Source: DASTFY01 sp963813375 (GTDB lineage Bacteria > Actinomycetota > Acidimicrobiia > Acidimicrobiales > Ilumatobacteraceae). Taken from it: a stretch of 64,000 nucleotides of DNA. The DNA is taken from contig CAWEYT010000009.1 of assembly GCA_963813375.1 (NCBI GenBank), forward strand, positions 124,001-188,000, read 5' to 3'. The first letter of the stretch is position 1. Each line of letters begins with the position of its first letter. The notes below the pieces were generated by a model. It did no database searches. It worked only from the letters and a program-made list of their open reading frames with translations, and was not told the origin of the DNA. Position numbers and translations under genes: made by a program. Below, one piece after another: positions 22,394 to 31,580 of the stretch.

Positions 22394-23854
22394 CCGGCCA
22401 CCATCCGTGCCGCCGGGAGCGAGCGGTCCGGCAGGGGATCGCGCACCGTCGCAGGCTCGGCTCCAGCCGGCGGAGGACCGACCGGGATCGGGCCGTGACG
22501 GCTGACCCACGCCGCGGCGGCGGCCAGCGCGAGGACGTACCAGAGCAGGACCACCTGGCCAAGGAGGTTGGCCGCCAAGGACGTGACCACGAACGCGGAC
22601 ACGACGCCGACGAAGGCCAGTGCGACGGTCGTCGATCGCGCCTCGCGGGCCCGTCGCCAGGCCCCGACGGCGACACCGACCAGCGCGACCAGGACCGCGG
22701 TGTACGCGGCGAGCCCGAGGATCCCCATCTCGACCAGCGCCCGCAGGACGTCGTTGTGCGGTGGCTGCCCGTTGGCCAGCCTCGCCGCCACGACGTCCGG
22801 GCCGATGCCGGTCACAGGGTTCCGATCGGCGAGGTCGATCACGTCGGACCACTGCCCCAGTCGCCACCCGAAGCCGGACTCCGATCCGCTGACCGCGGCG
22901 TTCGGCGTGGTGAGCTGGTCGATGCGGCGGTCGACGTCCGGGGACGCCACGGCGGCGGCCGCGAGCACCAGGACCAGCGCGGGCAGCAGCCTGCGACGGC
23001 CGGCCACCCACAGCATGACGACGCCCCCGAGGACGACCGAGACCCAGGCCAGCCGCGTGTAGGTGAGGACGAGCGCCAAGCCGACCGGGACCATCGCGGC
23101 CGCCGCCAGCAGCCGTGGCCGGCCGGGCCGGACGAGCACGAACGCGGCAAGGACGAGCAGCACGATGACCAGGAAGTGGCCCAGCGGGTTCGACTGGGTG
23201 AAGGTGGCGATGGCCCGCTCGATGCCGTCCTTCACCTCGAACCGGTTCGAGACCGAACAGTGGTCCGAGCAGCGCGACCGTCACCGGGATCACCGCGGCG
23301 CCGAGCACCGCGGCGAGGAACCGATCCGGCCGGCGGGTCTGCTCGCACAGCCGGTCGACGACGAAGAACATGAGGACGGCGGTGGCGAGACGGGACGTCT
23401 CGACGACGCTGCGCCCCGGCAGCTCACTACCCAGCGTGGCCACGCACGCGGCGAGCAAGAGGGCGACCAGCGCGAGGCCGGGCCACGAGCGGGGATGGCG
23501 CTCGCCCCGCAGCCGGCGCCGGATCCACCAGACGGCCGACACCGCGATGAAAACAGCCGCCAGCACGGTGGAGGGATCGGTGCCGGTCCACCCCTCGGAC
23601 TCGTGCAGCCCGTCCACCGCTGGCCGCAGAACCAGCACTACCAGGACGAACAGCTCCATGCTGCGCAGCGCGAGCAGGACCAGAGCGGCCGCTCCGAGCG
23701 TGCTGCCGACGGCCAACGCGACCGACGAGCCGGGCTCGCCGGCCCCGGCCAGCACCAGGATGGCGGCCAGCGCGCCCAGCAACACGGTGGCCAGCTCGTC
23801 GAGTGATGCCGGTCCGAAGCGCGGGAGAACCTCGCGGACCGGTTCCCGAGCCAT
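22390..23854 (-). CDS. O-antigen ligase/polymerase-like (Wzy/WaaL) membrane protein (module 1), one frameshift
   Basis: A reconstructed protein of about 487 residues with ten or more hydrophobic segments. The signature stretch NPLGHFLVIV, then LTYTRLAWVSVVLG, the glycine/proline loop NPVTGIGPDVV, and QPPHNDVLRALVEMGILGL match the Wzy_C/O-antigen-ligase domain. A one-base shift near 23248, between FGLEPV and EVKDGIERA, splits it. It starts at ATG 23854 with AGGA upstream and ends overlapping the Wzz gene. It is a paralogue of 29079-30543, in the same position of the second module. Confidence 0.83.
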
Positions 23855-23994
23855 CCGAGCATCCTGCCACCATCCGTGGTCATCGGGTCCACGCACCTGG
23901 GCCGTCGCGCGCGGGTCAGCCCGCTCAGCGTGGTGGTCGTGACGTTGCGTGCCCGGCGGACCGCTCAGCGCCCCGCGGCCCGCTCCGAGGCCCG

Positions 23995-24876
23995 TCAGCG
24001 GGCGGTCGCCGCGGGAGCGGTCCATGGCAGCTCCCGCCCCAGCACCTCGTACAGCCGTTGGTTGTGGGGCGCGTAGTACGTCGCCAACCGCTCGCGCAGC
24101 TCGGGCTCCAGTGCGCTCTTCCGGTTGGCGTTGGCGGCGTCGAAACGACCGCCGTCCACCGGTCCGACGCCCAGGAAGTCGAACACCTGGTTCATCACGT
24201 CGAGCGGCCCGGCGAACAGCTCCTCGCTGACGACCACGTGCAGTTGCTCGGGCGCGAACAGCCGGTGCACGGCGCCGATCTGCTCCTCGTAGTGGCCACG
24301 CCTGAGGTACGAGTGCAGGCGCCAGTGACGGTCGTCCTTGACCTCGCCGGAGAGGATCCGCGCCTCGGCGTCGGCCAGGCGCTCCGGCTCGGCGTCAATG
24401 GCGTCGGCGAAGGAGAGGTCCTCGTTGCCCCGGGCCACCTCGTAGGAGTAGTGGGACCAGGCCCGCTCCACGGGGTCACGCAGGACGATGATCATGCGCG
24501 CCGTGGGCAGCTGGTCAGCGATGCGGCCGAGCGCGAGAGGATGGAAGCAGTAGTAGGGACTGGCCTCGCCGACGACCACCGGGCGGCCGGCGGCCCGCTG
24601 CCGATCCATCCAGCTCTGCAACGGGAAGTGGGCCCGGTACCACGACCAGCCCTTGTCGTGGTTGACGTCGAAGTAGTGGCTGGCCTTGGCCGCCTTCGGC
24701 TCCAACACGTCCGGATGCGCGGTGAGGTACTGCTGGAGCGAGGTCGTCCCTCCCCGCTTGGTGCCGATCACCAGGTAGTCGGGCACCGCTCGCCAGTGGG
24801 CGGAGACCTGACCGACGGTGCGACCGAAGGCCTTGGACGCCAGCGTCGTCAGCGGGGCCCGGGACAGATCGGCCAT
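23995..24876 (-). CDS. PAPS-dependent sulfotransferase 1
   Basis: 293 residues, a soluble sulfotransferase of the heparan N-deacetylase/sulfotransferase-like group. The 5'-phosphosulfate-binding loop is VIGTKRGGTTSLQQYL near residue 37, the 3'-phosphate motif is VLRDPVERAWSHYSYE near residue 130, and the central GEASPYYCFHPLA is typical of carbohydrate sulfotransferases. It would move sulfate from PAPS to a hydroxyl or amine of a sugar. ATG 24876 overlaps the stop of the flippase-fusion gene as TGATG. A closely similar layout is found in the sulfotransferase at 45590. Confidence 0.88.
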   Translation of the reverse strand: MADLSRAPLTTLASKAFGRTVGQVSAHWRAVPDYLVIGTKRGGTTSLQQYLTAHPDVLEPKAAKASHYFDVNHDKGWSWYRAHFPLQSWMDRQRAAGRPVVVGEASPYYCFHPLALGRIADQLPTARMIIVLRDPVERAWSHYSYEVARGNEDLSFADAIDAEPERLADAEARILSGEVKDDRHWRLHSYLRRGHYEEQIGAVHRLFAPEQLHVVVSEELFAGPLDVMNQVFDFLGVGPVDGGRFDAANANRKSALEPELRERLATYYAPHNQRLYEVLGRELPWTAPAATAR

Positions 24877-27260
24877 CAGACCGTCTTGCTCGCGGTCGAG
24901 CCGTAGCCACGCAGCAGCAGCGGGAGGTCCACGCTGATCACGCTCTCGAGCTCGGCCGAGCGGTCGGGGTGGCGCAGGGCCACGCCGGCCACCAGCTCCG
25001 CGAAGCCGTCCGGGGCATCCTCGTCGAAACCCATGGCGAGGTAGTCGAGGTACTGCTCCTCGGTGAGGCGCAGGCTCGGGATGAGGAGTGCGGTGTTGTC
25101 GCGCACCGACTGCTTGTCGCCGACGAGCCGGTACGAACCGGCGGGCAGGACCTTGCGTCCGTGATGGCGGAGCAGGGCGATGCGGTGGCACCCGTCCACG
25201 GGAAGGATCCGGGGACCGACGACCTTGCCCGTGGCGGTGCGGGTCCCGGCGGGGACCTCCCGCAGCAGGAGATCGCCCCACGACTCGTCGGCGGGGTTGA
25301 AGCGGGCCCGCATCGCGAGCACCCGCTCCACCTGATCGGCGAAGGCCTCGTCCACCGTGCGGCCCTTCAGGAGCTTGGTCCTCGCACCGATCACGATGTC
25401 GCGGTACCACACGTAGTAGGGCTGATCGCGGGCCTCGATGACGAGGTCCCCGAACTCGTCCAGCAGGTCGACGTTGGCGTCCAGGAAGGCGAAGAACTGC
25501 TGGCGCACGACGACGTCGTAGCGCAACGGGCTGACGAGCTCGTCGAGCAGGACGTCCACGGTCCCGGGCCGCTGGTCGAGGTGACCGCGGCGACGGACGC
25601 GGCGGGCCAGGCGGGCCGGCGTGGTCTCGCCATCGACGATGGGCTCGGTCACGGGCTCGTCGTCGACGACGGAGAGCGGTTCGGTGACGAGGGCCGGCAC
25701 GGGCTCGGGAGGTGCGCCGGCGGGGCGAGGAGCGCGGCGGCCTCCGCGACGGAGCACGCTCAGGAGGTCCCGCAGGACCAGCCGATCTTCGGCCGTGAGC
25801 CCGAGGGCGACGAGGAAGATGGCGTAGACGGCGAACACCACCGGGGTGGCGATGTAGAGCTCCTTGCGGGGCGAGCCGTCCACGAGCTCACGCACCACGA
25901 GGGCGGCCAGCACCGACCAGGCGAACGCCGCCATGGCCTTGGGCGTGCCCTCGCTGAACGGCCAGGCGGGCGTGATGTACCGCCGCACCTGGTAGGCCCG
26001 CACCGCGTTGACGATGATCAGCGACACCGTCCACGCCGCCGCTGCCCCCCGGAGGCCGTAGGTGGGGATGAGCGCGAAGTTGAGGCCGACGTTGATGAAG
26101 AGCGCGGCCAGGTTGTCGTAGAGGGCCAGCTTGTTGTACCCGGCCTGGTTGAGCATCGTGCCGCAGGGACCGGTCAGGACGTCCGTGAGCTTGCCGAAGG
26201 CCAGGATGACGGTGACCGTCGCTCCCAGCCCGTACCCGGGGCCGAACAGGGCGAGCAACGGCCGGGGGAAGATGAAGATGATGGCGAAGAAGGGGAGTGC
26301 GAACCGCGTCATCCAGCTCGCCGCCGCCTTGTAGGCGATGGACAGCCGCCGCAGCTCGCCGCGGCGGGTGAGGTCGGCCACTCGGGGCGCGAGGGACTGG
26401 CTGATCGGACTCATGGCGAACGTGGCCAGCACGACGATGCTCGTGGCCACGCTGTAGACGGCCAGCTCGGCGGAGCTGACGTAGAGCGGCAGGATGAGCT
26501 GATCGACCCACAGGAGGCCCTGCGTCGTGAACGTGGCCAGCCAGGCCACCGACGAGAACCGCATGATCTCCTTGGATGCGAAGCGGGGGGTGACGTGCGG
26601 CCCCCGTACGAGGACCGCCAACCACACGAGGGCGAGCACGGCCGTGATGTACGGCACCACCACGAAGGCCTGCAGCACGCCGGTGAGGCCGGCACCCGTC
26701 CCGATGGCGATCGCGGTGAGCACCACCCGCAGCGCCGGGTCCAGCATCAGGCCCAGGAATGCGTTGGGCCGCATCGTCCGGAAGCCCGAGCATGCGGCCA
26801 ATGCCGCCATGGTGATGGCCGCAGGCGGCACGGCGAAGGCGACGTAGTGCAGCGGGGTGGCCAGCGCCGGGTTGTTGTAGATGTCGTTGGCGATCCAACC
26901 GCTCAGCGCGTAGAGGATGGCGCCCACGGCGATGGCGGACGCGCTGGCGATCGCCATGCCGGACCGGACGGTCCCCACGACGGCGCCGCGGTCGCGATCG
27001 GCCCGGAACACCGCCACGTAGCGGGTGAGCGCTTGGCCCAGCCCGAGGAGCGCGACGACCTGCAGCAGCGAGAACAGCGCGAACGACTGCCGGAAGAGCC
27101 CGACATCCGTCTTGGAGAGGTTGCGGGTGAGCAGGAGGAGGACGACCATCGTCCCGACCTGCGTGACCGCAGCCCCTATGAAGTTGAGACCACCTCCGCG
27201 CGCCAGCGCGACGAGCTCACGGTCGTCTCCTCGCCGCGCCGCGGCCGCCGGGGACGTCAT
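24876..27260 (-). CDS. polysaccharide flippase fused to a ParB/Srx-like C-terminal domain (module 2)
   Basis: 794 residues. Residues 1 to about 490 form a MOP/Wzx-type flippase with about twelve to fourteen membrane segments, starting RGGGLNFIGAAVTQVGTM and including FRTMRPNAFLGLML. A Pro/Glu-rich linker follows, then about 250 soluble residues (WYRDIVIGARTKLLKG, RARFNPADESWGD). These contain ILPVDGCHRIALLRHHG near residue 680, which resembles the DGxHR motif of ParB-N/sulfiredoxin-fold proteins, some of which are nucleotide-using kinases or nucleases. The paralogue at 19819-21354 lacks this part. The domain assignment is from the motif only. The start lies six bases after the acidic Wzz-tail frame, and the stop overlaps the next sulfotransferase. 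Confidence 0.82.
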   Translation of the reverse strand: MTSPAAAARRGDDRELVALARGGGLNFIGAAVTQVGTMVVLLLLTRNLSKTDVGLFRQSFALFSLLQVVALLGLGQALTRYVAVFRADRDRGAVVGTVRSGMAIASASAIAVGAILYALSGWIANDIYNNPALATPLHYVAFAVPPAAITMAALAACSGFRTMRPNAFLGLMLDPALRVVLTAIAIGTGAGLTGVLQAFVVVPYITAVLALVWLAVLVRGPHVTPRFASKEIMRFSSVAWLATFTTQGLLWVDQLILPLYVSSAELAVYSVATSIVVLATFAMSPISQSLAPRVADLTRRGELRRLSIAYKAAASWMTRFALPFFAIIFIFPRPLLALFGPGYGLGATVTVILAFGKLTDVLTGPCGTMLNQAGYNKLALYDNLAALFINVGLNFALIPTYGLRGAAAAWTVSLIIVNAVRAYQVRRYITPAWPFSEGTPKAMAAFAWSVLAALVVRELVDGSPRKELYIATPVVFAVYAIFLVALGLTAEDRLVLRDLLSVLRRGGRRAPRPAGAPPEPVPALVTEPLSVVDDEPVTEPIVDGETTPARLARRVRRRGHLDQRPGTVDVLLDELVSPLRYDVVVRQQFFAFLDANVDLLDEFGDLVIEARDQPYYVWYRDIVIGARTKLLKGRTVDEAFADQVERVLAMRARFNPADESWGDLLLREVPAGTRTATGKVVGPRILPVDGCHRIALLRHHGRKVLPAGSYRLVGDKQSVRDNTALLIPSLRLTEEQYLDYLAMGFDEDAPDGFAELVAGVALRHPDRSAELESVISVDLPLLLRGYGSTASKTV

Positions 27261-27266
27261 GGGCGA

Positions 27267-28213
27267 TCAGCGATCCGCCCCGGCTTCGTCGTCGCCGTCG
27301 AAGTCCGAATCCGCCGCCGGCACCCGCGCCCACACCCGGCCCTGCCCGTTGTGCTCCGGCCCGCTGTGCTCGGCCGGGCCGCCATCGACGGACAGGTCGT
27401 CGTCGATGTCGGCGTCGTACAGCCGCCGACGCGACGCCACCGTCGCGGCGACATCGTCTTCGAGCTCGTCCTCGAGATCGTCCCCGAGGTCCGCGTCGTC
27501 CAGGTCGTCGTCGAGCCCTTCCTCATCCAGCCCGAGCCTCGTCCAGCCCGGCCAGCGTCGAGTCCGGCCAGCGCCAGCTCGTCCAAGTCGGCCTCGTCGG
27601 CATCAGCGTCGTCGAGCCCAGCCTCGTCCTCGACGAGCTCCGCTTCGGCCTCCTCGATGTCGGCCTCGTCCAGGTCGTCGAGCTCGGCATCGTCGGCGGC
27701 CGTGTCGACGGCGGCATCATCTTCGAGCTCGTCTTCGAGCTCGTCCTCGATGTCATCGTCGTCGATGTCACCGTCGTCGATGTCACCGTCAAGGTCCTCC
27801 TCGACGATCACGTCCTCGACCACGACGGCTTCGTCCTCGTCTTCGTCCTCGAGATCCTCGTCGGCCTCGTCGGCGTCGTCGGCGTCGTAGTCGTCGTACA
27901 TCGTCGATCGTCGATCGTCATCGTCGACGTCATCCTGGACCACCGCGACCGCCGCGGCAGCGGGCAGACCGGCCGGGCCCGCCGAGGCGCCGATGAGTGC
28001 GGGCGACGGCGAGGCGGGGCCGGTCGCCGGCGCGAGCTCGTGCTCGTACTCGTCGTCAGCCCCGCCGGCCAGCTCGTCGTCGTGGTCCGGGCGGGCGGGA
28101 CGGTTGGCCCGACGCTTCTGGGCGGCATCCAGCAGGAGCACCACACCGATGGCGATCGGGAAGCCGGCCACGACGGCCGCAGCCGCCGTCTTGACGACCC
28201 GCGTCTTGCGCAC
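27267..28213 (-). CDS. membrane helix plus very acidic tail, probably the C-terminal part of the Wzz-like protein of module 2, frameshifted
   Basis: Read alone from GTG 28213 it gives a basic start, one membrane helix (AAAAVVAGFPIAIGVVLLLD), a short basic stop-transfer (AQKRRANR), then about 230 residues dominated by Asp and Glu (DDEDL, EDEDEDEAVVVEDV, ELEDELEDD). Two frame changes near 27530-27550 restore the acidic frame to its natural TGA at 27267. The helix stands where the second membrane helix of a Wzz protein is expected, and the preceding bases continue in frame with coiled-coil sequence (LTFSAEGQSVVRKTR). I therefore think this is one gene with 28214-29057; a separate small membrane protein is the alternative. 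No kinase or known domain is visible in the tail. Confidence 0.6.
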
Positions 28214-29057
28214 GACGGACTGCCCCTCAGCCGAGAACGTGAGGTCAGGCTCGAGTGGACGATGCGGCCAGCTGCTGCGACCGCGACGTCCGCGCTCCTC
28301 TTGAGCGGTCGTGAGCGTCTCCTGTGCGCGGCGATCTGCTGCTCGAAGCCGACGACCTCTGAGCAGTGACGTCCTCGAGAGCGAAGATCCGCAGGTTCGA
28401 CCTGCTCGATGACGGTTCTGGTAGAGGCTGATGGCCGTCGGATTGCCGCCGGCGAGCCCTGACCGCCTGCTGGTCGTAGTCGAACGCTTCGGTCGTCGCG
28501 CAGCTCCTGGAGCTCCTCCTCCGGCGAGCTGGTCTGCACCGTCTCGTAAAGTGGCGTTGCGCTCGTCGAGTGTCGCCTCGTCGATCTCGTTCTGGGTCGC
28601 GCTCGATCCGCGCGTTGGCGGCGTCGACCGCCTGCTGGCTGTTGCGCAGCTCCGGCGTCTGCAGGTAGCCGAGCGCGCCGCTGGCGAGGCCGTCGATCAC
28701 GGCCTTGGCTTCGGTGGCGTCCTTCCGCTTGTCCTGGAACGACATCGTGAGCTGGCTCGAGTCACCGACCTGGGTGATGCGGACCCGCTGGATGCGCCTG
28801 ACCGGCACACCGGTCTCCTCGGAGACCTGGTTCTGGACCGTCGGGTTGTCCGCCGCGGCCTGGAAGTCGGCGACGAGCTGGGCCACCTGTGCAGGCGTGG
28901 TCGTCTCGTCGCGCGGCAGCTGCAGGGTCGCGCTGGTGCGGAAGGCCTGGGGCTGGCCGACCGCGATGAGGCCCGCCACGACACCGGCCACCGCCGGGAT
29001 CATGACCAGCAGCCAGGCTCGCTTGCCGAGCACTCTCAGATAATCCTTGATCTCCAC
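28214..29057 (-). CDS. Wzz-like polysaccharide co-polymerase (module 2), N-terminal part, frameshifted
   Basis: From GTG 29057, behind a strong GAGGAGAAG site, the protein reads MEIKDYLRVLGKRAWLLVMI, the classic Wzz N-terminus with the first membrane helix. It continues with TSATLQLPRDETTTPAQVA, a vVDSSQLTMSFQDK-like strand and a helical NSQQAVDAANARIERD region. From about 28605 to 28250 coiled-coil-like sequence continues but jumps frame several times (EEELQELRDD, FDYDQQAV, LRIFALEDVTAQR, EVVGFEQQIAA). The second membrane helix then appears in 27267-28213. The two features together would make a protein of about 597 residues. It starts 21 bases after the Wzy-like stop. Confidence 0.7.
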
Positions 29058-29078
29058 TGTCTTCTCCTCAGTTGCTGG

Positions 29079-30543
29079 TCACGCATTGATCGGAGCCGGT
29101 CGCCCCCCGGCTTCCAAGGCGTTCTTCTTGTCGAGCCATCCGAACCGCCCCACCGCGTTCGCGCACGCCGCGAAGGCGAACACGTACCAGAGCACGACGG
29201 CTTGGGACATCACGTTGGCCACCAGGCTCACGAGCACGAAGGCCACGAGGCAGCCGGCGAAGCCGACCGCCACCCCCCGTTCCCAACCTGCTCTCGCATC
29301 CTTCAACCCCCGCGCGGCCACTCTGATCAGAGCGATCAGCGAGCGCGATGTACGCCATCAGGCCGAGGGCGCCCATCTCCACGTAGGCGCGGAGGAAGTC
29401 GTTGTGGGGCTGCTTGGCGCCGTCCGCCACCTGCTCGGTCACGCGCAGACCGATGCCGGTGACCGGGTTGTCGACGGCGAGCGAGACGACCTCGCTCCAG
29501 TAGGAGAGGCGCCAGGCCAGGGAGTTGCCCTCACCGGTGAGGGCGGTGTCGGGCCCGTTGTCGGAGGTGAGGTCAGCGAAGCGGTCGACGACGCTGGGCA
29601 CGAACAGGGCCACGCCGAGGGCCAGGGCCACGAGGGCGAGCAGCAGTCGCTTGCTCTGCCACCAACCGACGACCATCAGCCCGATGAGGAGGGCCAGCCA
29701 GGAGCTGCGGGTGTAGGTGAGCACCATCAACACGCCGAGGCCGGTGATCCCGATGAGCATCGGCACCCGGGTCTTCTTCGGCAGGTGCGGGTACATGGCG
29801 ACGGCCATGATGATGATGAAGAGCAGGTAGCGCGAGAAGCCGTTGGCCTGGTCGAAGGTGCCCCGGACGCGCTCGATGCCGTCCTCCAGCGCCGCTCGCC
29901 GGTCGAGCAGCGGGGCGCCGATCAGGTACGCGAGGAACGAGCCGACCAGCGGCACGAGCGCCGAGCCCAGGGCCGCGATCATGATGCGGCGGACCGCCGC
30001 CGGCGTCGTCGCCAGGCGCTCGAGCACCAGAGCCATCACGATCACGGACAGGATCCGCGAGAACTCGGTGATGCTCACGTCGTGGATGCGCGAGGTGATG
30101 GTGCTCAGGAAGCAGGCGAAGGCGAAGAAGAGCAACGGCGCCGTCATCACCGACCGGCGGAGCCGTTCGCCCCGGTAGGCGCGAGCGGCCAGCCAGAGCA
30201 GGGACGCGCCCATGAAGAGCAGCGACACCAGGCTGGACGGGTTGGTGATGGTCGTGCCGCGACCACCCAGGATGTCCAGGGAGGCACGCAGGAACAGGCA
30301 GACGAGGACGAAGAGCTCGAATCGGGTGAGCGCCAGGTACACGAGCCCCGCCCCGACGACCGCGCCGAGCGGGTACACGATGAGCTCGACGTTGCCGGCG
30401 CCCACCAATGTCGCAACGACGACCGTCAGCGCCACCGCGGCCAGGATCCCGGCGACGAGCAGCTTGCGGTCGAGCGGCAGCACGGGGCCTGCCGTGTCGT
30501 CGACCGGGCCCTCGCCGGTGTGATCGGGGGCGATGGAGGTCAT
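29079..30543 (-). CDS. O-antigen ligase/polymerase-like (Wzy/WaaL) membrane protein (module 2), one frameshift
   Basis: About 487 codons after correcting one extra base near 29342; ten or more membrane segments. The conserved core is ANGFSRYLLFIIIM, LTYTRSSWLALLIG, NPVTGIGLRVTEQV and KQPHNDFLRAYVEMGALGL, as in the O-antigen-ligase domain family. ATG 30543 overlaps the preceding sulfotransferase stop (ATGA). Its reconstructed length and motif order match the module-1 paralogue at 22390-23854, and the downstream order Wzz then flippase is the same. Confidence 0.84.
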
Positions 30544-31580
30544 GCCGCCCCCCTCGAGGACGAGATGGCCGGGCTGACCGGCACGGCGCGGGCGCGGTGC
30601 GCGCCGGCGACGGCGTCGAGCTGGTCCTCGAGGTCGGCGCACACCGCCCGGATCCTCGGGTCGATGTCGAGCGGCGTGGCCCGCACCGACCCGCTGCCCC
30701 CGGGCGAGGGGGCGCTCATGTAGGACGTCTCCCGGGCATCGATGTGGGAGATGAGGTCATCCGTGAAGCGCAGGTCGAGCAGGTTGAGCACCGGTTCGAT
30801 GGCCTCCCTCGGATGGCGGACCAGGTCGCGGTAGGACACGACCACGAGGTCGGACCGGTCGGTCAGGCCGAGGTCGAAGACCAGGCGGTTGCGGACGTAC
30901 CAGAACAGGGCGGAGGCCGAGGCCGGGCTCGTACGCTCCCAGTCGAAGCTGCGGATCAGCTCCATCGTGTCAGGCCGGATGCCCTGTGCCTGCCAGCGGT
31001 CGAGGGAGCGACCGGCGGCCACGTCGGCCAGGATCGTGAGGTTGTGGTCGCGGAACTTCGACAGCGACGACCGGACCCGGCCCTCCATGCCCCGGTAGGC
31101 CCAGATGGCCCGCGCCGGCATCGTGGTGTCGAGCGCCAGCAGCTCGTCGGTCCGGTGGCTGTCGCACAGCGGCTTGAAGAGCGTGTAGCGGGCGCGGCTG
31201 CGCTCGACCACGTCGCGCACCACGTCCAGGCCGCGCAGCTCGTAGCGGCGGAAGACCTTCCGGTCGTTCTCGTTGTGGACGGCGACGTCAGGAGAGCGCT
31301 CGAGGCCCCGCACGACCATGTTGGTGCCCGACCGCTGGACGCCGACGAGGAAGACAGGCGTCGACATCCCCGCCTCGACCCCACGCGTCGCCCGCCACAG
31401 CGCCTTGCGGGCGGCCACCGGCGCGCGCTCGATCAGGTTGAGCTGGTCCTCCTCGACCAGCTTGGCGATGCCCTCCTCGCGAGCCCAGCGGGCGTGCCGG
31501 CGGAGCTCGAAGGCGAGGCGTCGCACACCGGACTTGCCGTCGAGCAGCTCCGGACCCTTCGCGGGGTTCCGCTCGCTCAT
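30540..31580 (-). CDS. sulfotransferase-family protein 2
   Basis: 346 residues. The PAPS-binding loop VFLVGVQRSGTNMVVRGLE is at about residue 75, with a later VVVSYRDLVRHPREAI typical of sulfotransferase C-terminal halves and an acidic FDWERTSPASASALFWYVRN. It differs from the other sulfotransferases in the locus by a long, helical N-terminal 70 residues. It probably sulfates the polysaccharide or a precursor. The start overlaps the stop of the lipoprotein gene as TGATG, and its stop overlaps the Wzy-like start, so it is embedded in the translationally coupled chain. Confidence 0.8.
   Translation of the reverse strand: MSERNPAKGPELLDGKSGVRRLAFELRRHARWAREEGIAKLVEEDQLNLIERAPVAARKALWRATRGVEAGMSTPVFLVGVQRSGTNMVVRGLERSPDVAVHNENDRKVFRRYELRGLDVVRDVVERSRARYTLFKPLCDSHRTDELLALDTTMPARAIWAYRGMEGRVRSSLSKFRDHNLTILADVAAGRSLDRWQAQGIRPDTMELIRSFDWERTSPASASALFWYVRNRLVFDLGLTDRSDLVVVSYRDLVRHPREAIEPVLNLLDLRFTDDLISHIDARETSYMSAPSPGGSGSVRATPLDIDPRIRAVCADLEDQLDAVAGAHRARAVPVSPAISSSRGAA

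Noticed and set aside
24969..27890. Very long plus-strand open frame opposite the flippase and acidic-tail genes
   Set aside because: Shadow of GC-rich minus-strand genes; low-complexity, no motif. Similar long frames opposite clpB (899-2635), dnaK (11323-12894) and the Fe-S reductase (40643-43144) were dropped for the same reason.
27560..27900. Dense tcg/tcc direct repeats suggesting a repeat array or CRISPR
   Set aside because: They are Asp and Glu codons of the acidic tail on the minus strand; spacing is codon-based and irregular, with no spacer structure.
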